From: JAJZVS01 sp963708095
GTDB taxonomy: Bacteria > Pseudomonadota > Alphaproteobacteria > Acetobacterales > Acetobacteraceae
Direction of reading: 5' to 3'
NCBI GenBank assembly: GCA_963708095.1
Contig: OY970182.1
Location: forward strand, 3,100,001 to 3,164,000
Length of the DNA stretch: 64,000 bases
Part shown: positions 62,655 to 64,000 of the stretch, one piece after another
Numbering within the stretch: position 1 is the stretch's first letter
Layout: every line of letters starts with the position of its first letter
Notes under the pieces: generated by a model
What the model was told of the DNA's origin: nothing
The model's database searches: none
Seen by the model: only the letters and a program-made list of their open reading frames with translations
Program-made: the position numbers and the translations under genes

Positions 62655-63611
62655 ATGCGCGATTTCTCCGACCTCAGCGAACGCGAAGTCCTGGCCCTGG
62701 CGATCGCCAACGAGGAAGAGGACGCGCGCATCTACGCCGACATCGCCGAAGGCCTGCGGGAGACCTACCCCGCCTCCGCCCGCGTCTTCTCCGAAATGCT
62801 GACCGAGGAGGGCGACCACCGTCGGCGCCTGATCGAGCTCTACCGGCAGAAATTCGGCGAGCATATCCCGCTGATCCGCCGCCAGGACGTGCGTGGCTTC
62901 CTGACCCACAAGCCTATCTGGCAGATCCGCCCGCTTGGCCTCGATGCCGTGCGCGCGCTGGCGGAAAGCATGGAGCTGGAAACCCAGCGCTTCTACCGCC
63001 GCGCCGCGGCGCGCACCTCGGATGCGTCGGTCCGCAGCCTGCTCGGCGACCTCGCGGACGCCGAGGCGCACCACGAGGCGATTGCCGAGCAACTGACCGC
63101 CGCGAATCTGACCGAGGGCGTGCGCGCCGAGGAAGACCGTGCCGCGCGCCGGCAGTTCCTGCTCCGCGTGATCCAGCCCGGCCTGGCCGGGCTGATGGAC
63201 GGATCGGTCTCCACCCTGGCGCCGGTGTTCGCCTCGGCCTTCGCCACCGGCCATTCCTGGGATGCCTTCCTCGTCGGGATGGCTGCGTCGATCGGCGCCG
63301 GCATCTCGATGGGCTTCGCCGAGGCGCTATCGGACAACGGCAGCCTGACCGGGCGCGGCCAGCCGCTGGTGCGCGGGGCGATCACCGGGCTGATGACGAC
63401 GGTCGGCGGCATCGGCCACACCCTGCCGTTCCTGATCGCCGACTTCCGCACGGCGATCGTCGTCGCCATCGCGGTGGTGATCGTGGAACTGGCGGTGATC
63501 GCCTGGGTGCGCTGGAAATACATGGATACGCCGCCCGTCTCCGCGGCATTCCAGGTGATGGTCGGCGGCGCGCTGGTGTTCGCGTGCGGGATCCTGATCG
63601 GTAGCAGTTAG
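62655..63611 (+). CDS. mbfA: Membrane-bound ferritin-like iron exporter MbfA (erythrin-VIT1)
   Basis: This 318-aa protein joins a ferritin-like domain to a VIT1/CCC1-type transporter. Iron ligands appear in LAIANEEEDARIYADIAEG, FSEMLTEEGDHRRRLIELY and in a second pair (MELETQRFYRRAA, DAEAHHEAIAEQL). The C-terminal part has about five membrane segments starting at GLMDGSVSTLAPVFASAFAT, the VIT1-like signature. MbfA exports iron and protects against peroxide in rhizobia and relatives. No obvious iron-control box was seen in the 130 bases upstream. It is divergent from the antitoxin gene. Confidence 0.92.
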   Translation: MRDFSDLSEREVLALAIANEEEDARIYADIAEGLRETYPASARVFSEMLTEEGDHRRRLIELYRQKFGEHIPLIRRQDVRGFLTHKPIWQIRPLGLDAVRALAESMELETQRFYRRAAARTSDASVRSLLGDLADAEAHHEAIAEQLTAANLTEGVRAEEDRAARRQFLLRVIQPGLAGLMDGSVSTLAPVFASAFATGHSWDAFLVGMAASIGAGISMGFAEALSDNGSLTGRGQPLVRGAITGLMTTVGGIGHTLPFLIADFRTAIVVAIAVVIVELAVIAWVRWKYMDTPPVSAAFQVMVGGALVFACGILIGSS

Positions 63612-63624
63612 GATAGTTCCATAT

Positions 63625-64000
63625 ATGTCGACGACCCGGCCGACACCCGCCGTTGCGGTGCGCTACGACGCCGCCTCGATCGCCCTGCACTGGGCGACCG
63701 CCCTGTTGGTCGCCGCGTTGTGGATCATCGGCCAGACCATCAACGACTGGCCGAAAGGGCCGCTGCGGGTGGACTACCGGTCGGTCCACATTCTGCTGGG
63801 CACGCTCCTGGCGTGCGTCATCGTGGCCCGGCTGGCCTGGCGCGCCTCGCGCGGCACCCGCCTGCCGATCGAGGGGCCCTGGATCCTCGCGCTTGCCGCC
63901 CGGGCCGTGCATTGGGCGTTGTATGCGTTGGTCTGCGTTACCGTCGTGCTCGGGCTGCTGACCGCCTTCGGCCAGGCGGACAGCCTTTTCGGCCTTTTCA
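63625..64000 (+). CDS. Cytochrome b561 family protein (3' truncated by window)
   Basis: The frame from ATG 63625 reads RYDAASIALHWATALLVAAL with the heme-ligand histidine in ALHW. RSVHILLGTLLACVIVARLA gives a second His, and VHWALYALVCVTVVLGLLTA a third. These are first to third membrane segments of a cytochrome b561/YceJ-type diheme protein. It runs off the window end at 125 codons. It begins 13 bases after mbfA and may be co-transcribed with it. Confidence 0.88.
   Translation, partial: MSTTRPTPAVAVRYDAASIALHWATALLVAALWIIGQTINDWPKGPLRVDYRSVHILLGTLLACVIVARLAWRASRGTRLPIEGPWILALAARAVHWALYALVCVTVVLGLLTAFGQADSLFGLF

Overview
This is a high-GC chromosome segment from an alphaproteobacterium. The protein families and their wording (MutL, AlaRS, HemW, Dxs, MbfA, a type-2 ArgC, GTG starts, Tat-type signals) fit Rhodospirillales/Acetobacteraceae best. 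That placement is an impression from the sequences, not a phylogenetic result. Housekeeping genes (mutL, alaS, hisI, ispA-dxs-hemW) alternate with accessory blocks, several of which are mobile, decayed or recently inserted.

Layout. 0-7 kb: mutL and alaS flank a two-gene ATPase/HNH module of the Septu (PtuA/PtuB) defence type. 7-10.2 kb: carrier protein, MBOAT acyltransferase and SGNH-like protein, a DltC/DltB/DltD-like triad without an adenylating enzyme. 10-12.4 kb: enoyl-CoA hydratase, CaiB-type CoA transferase and a small dimeric-barrel protein. 12.5-15.5 kb: a Gln/Pro/Gly/Tyr-rich protein, then a conserved gene broken by an argC-bearing insertion, a 124-bp element and two frameshifts. 15.5-21.2 kb: a thiamine-diphosphate enzyme coupled to malonyl-CoA decarboxylase, a cupin coupled to a Fur/Zur regulator, and hisI. 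21.5-30 kb: a transposase relic, then a PucR-type regulator with a flavin oxidoreductase, a complete polyamine-type ABC importer and an alpha/beta hydrolase, which looks like one uptake-and-catabolism unit. 30-36 kb: TetR regulator divergent from an RND efflux operon whose adaptor gene carries a frameshift. 36.5-43 kb: a QuiC-type 3-dehydroshikimate dehydratase fusion and the ispA-dxs-hemW row. 43-48.8 kb: aerobic benzoyl-CoA (box) genes bclA, hydrolase, boxC and boxB, with a broken ChaB-like gene between boxC and boxB. 49-53 kb: NTF2-like proteins, a YafY/WYL regulator with a clear operator, and an SDR divergent from a LysR regulator. 53-57.4 kb: Gfo/Idh oxidoreductase, phosphoribosyltransferase-HAD fusion, NMT1-type binding protein, SDR and a small membrane protein. 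57.5-59.9 kb: a mobile element. 60-64 kb: hypothetical protein, luciferase-like oxidoreductase, AbrB/PIN toxin-antitoxin pair, mbfA and the start of a cytochrome b561 gene.

The most notable object is the 57,522-59,938 element. An IS1-family transposase is bounded by 27-bp imperfect inverted repeats and a perfect 8-bp target duplication. Between the transposase and its right end lies a three-gene passenger operon: a small basic protein, a Panacea (DUF4065/SocA-like) antitoxin-domain protein, and an overlapping unannotated ORF that looks like its toxin but has no ordinary start codon.

A second mobile signal is a family of three 124-bp palindromic elements, at 15.3, 35.8 and 51.0 kb. Each is flanked by the same trinucleotide (TGA/TCA). 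One lies inside the broken gene, and precise removal restores the reading frame.
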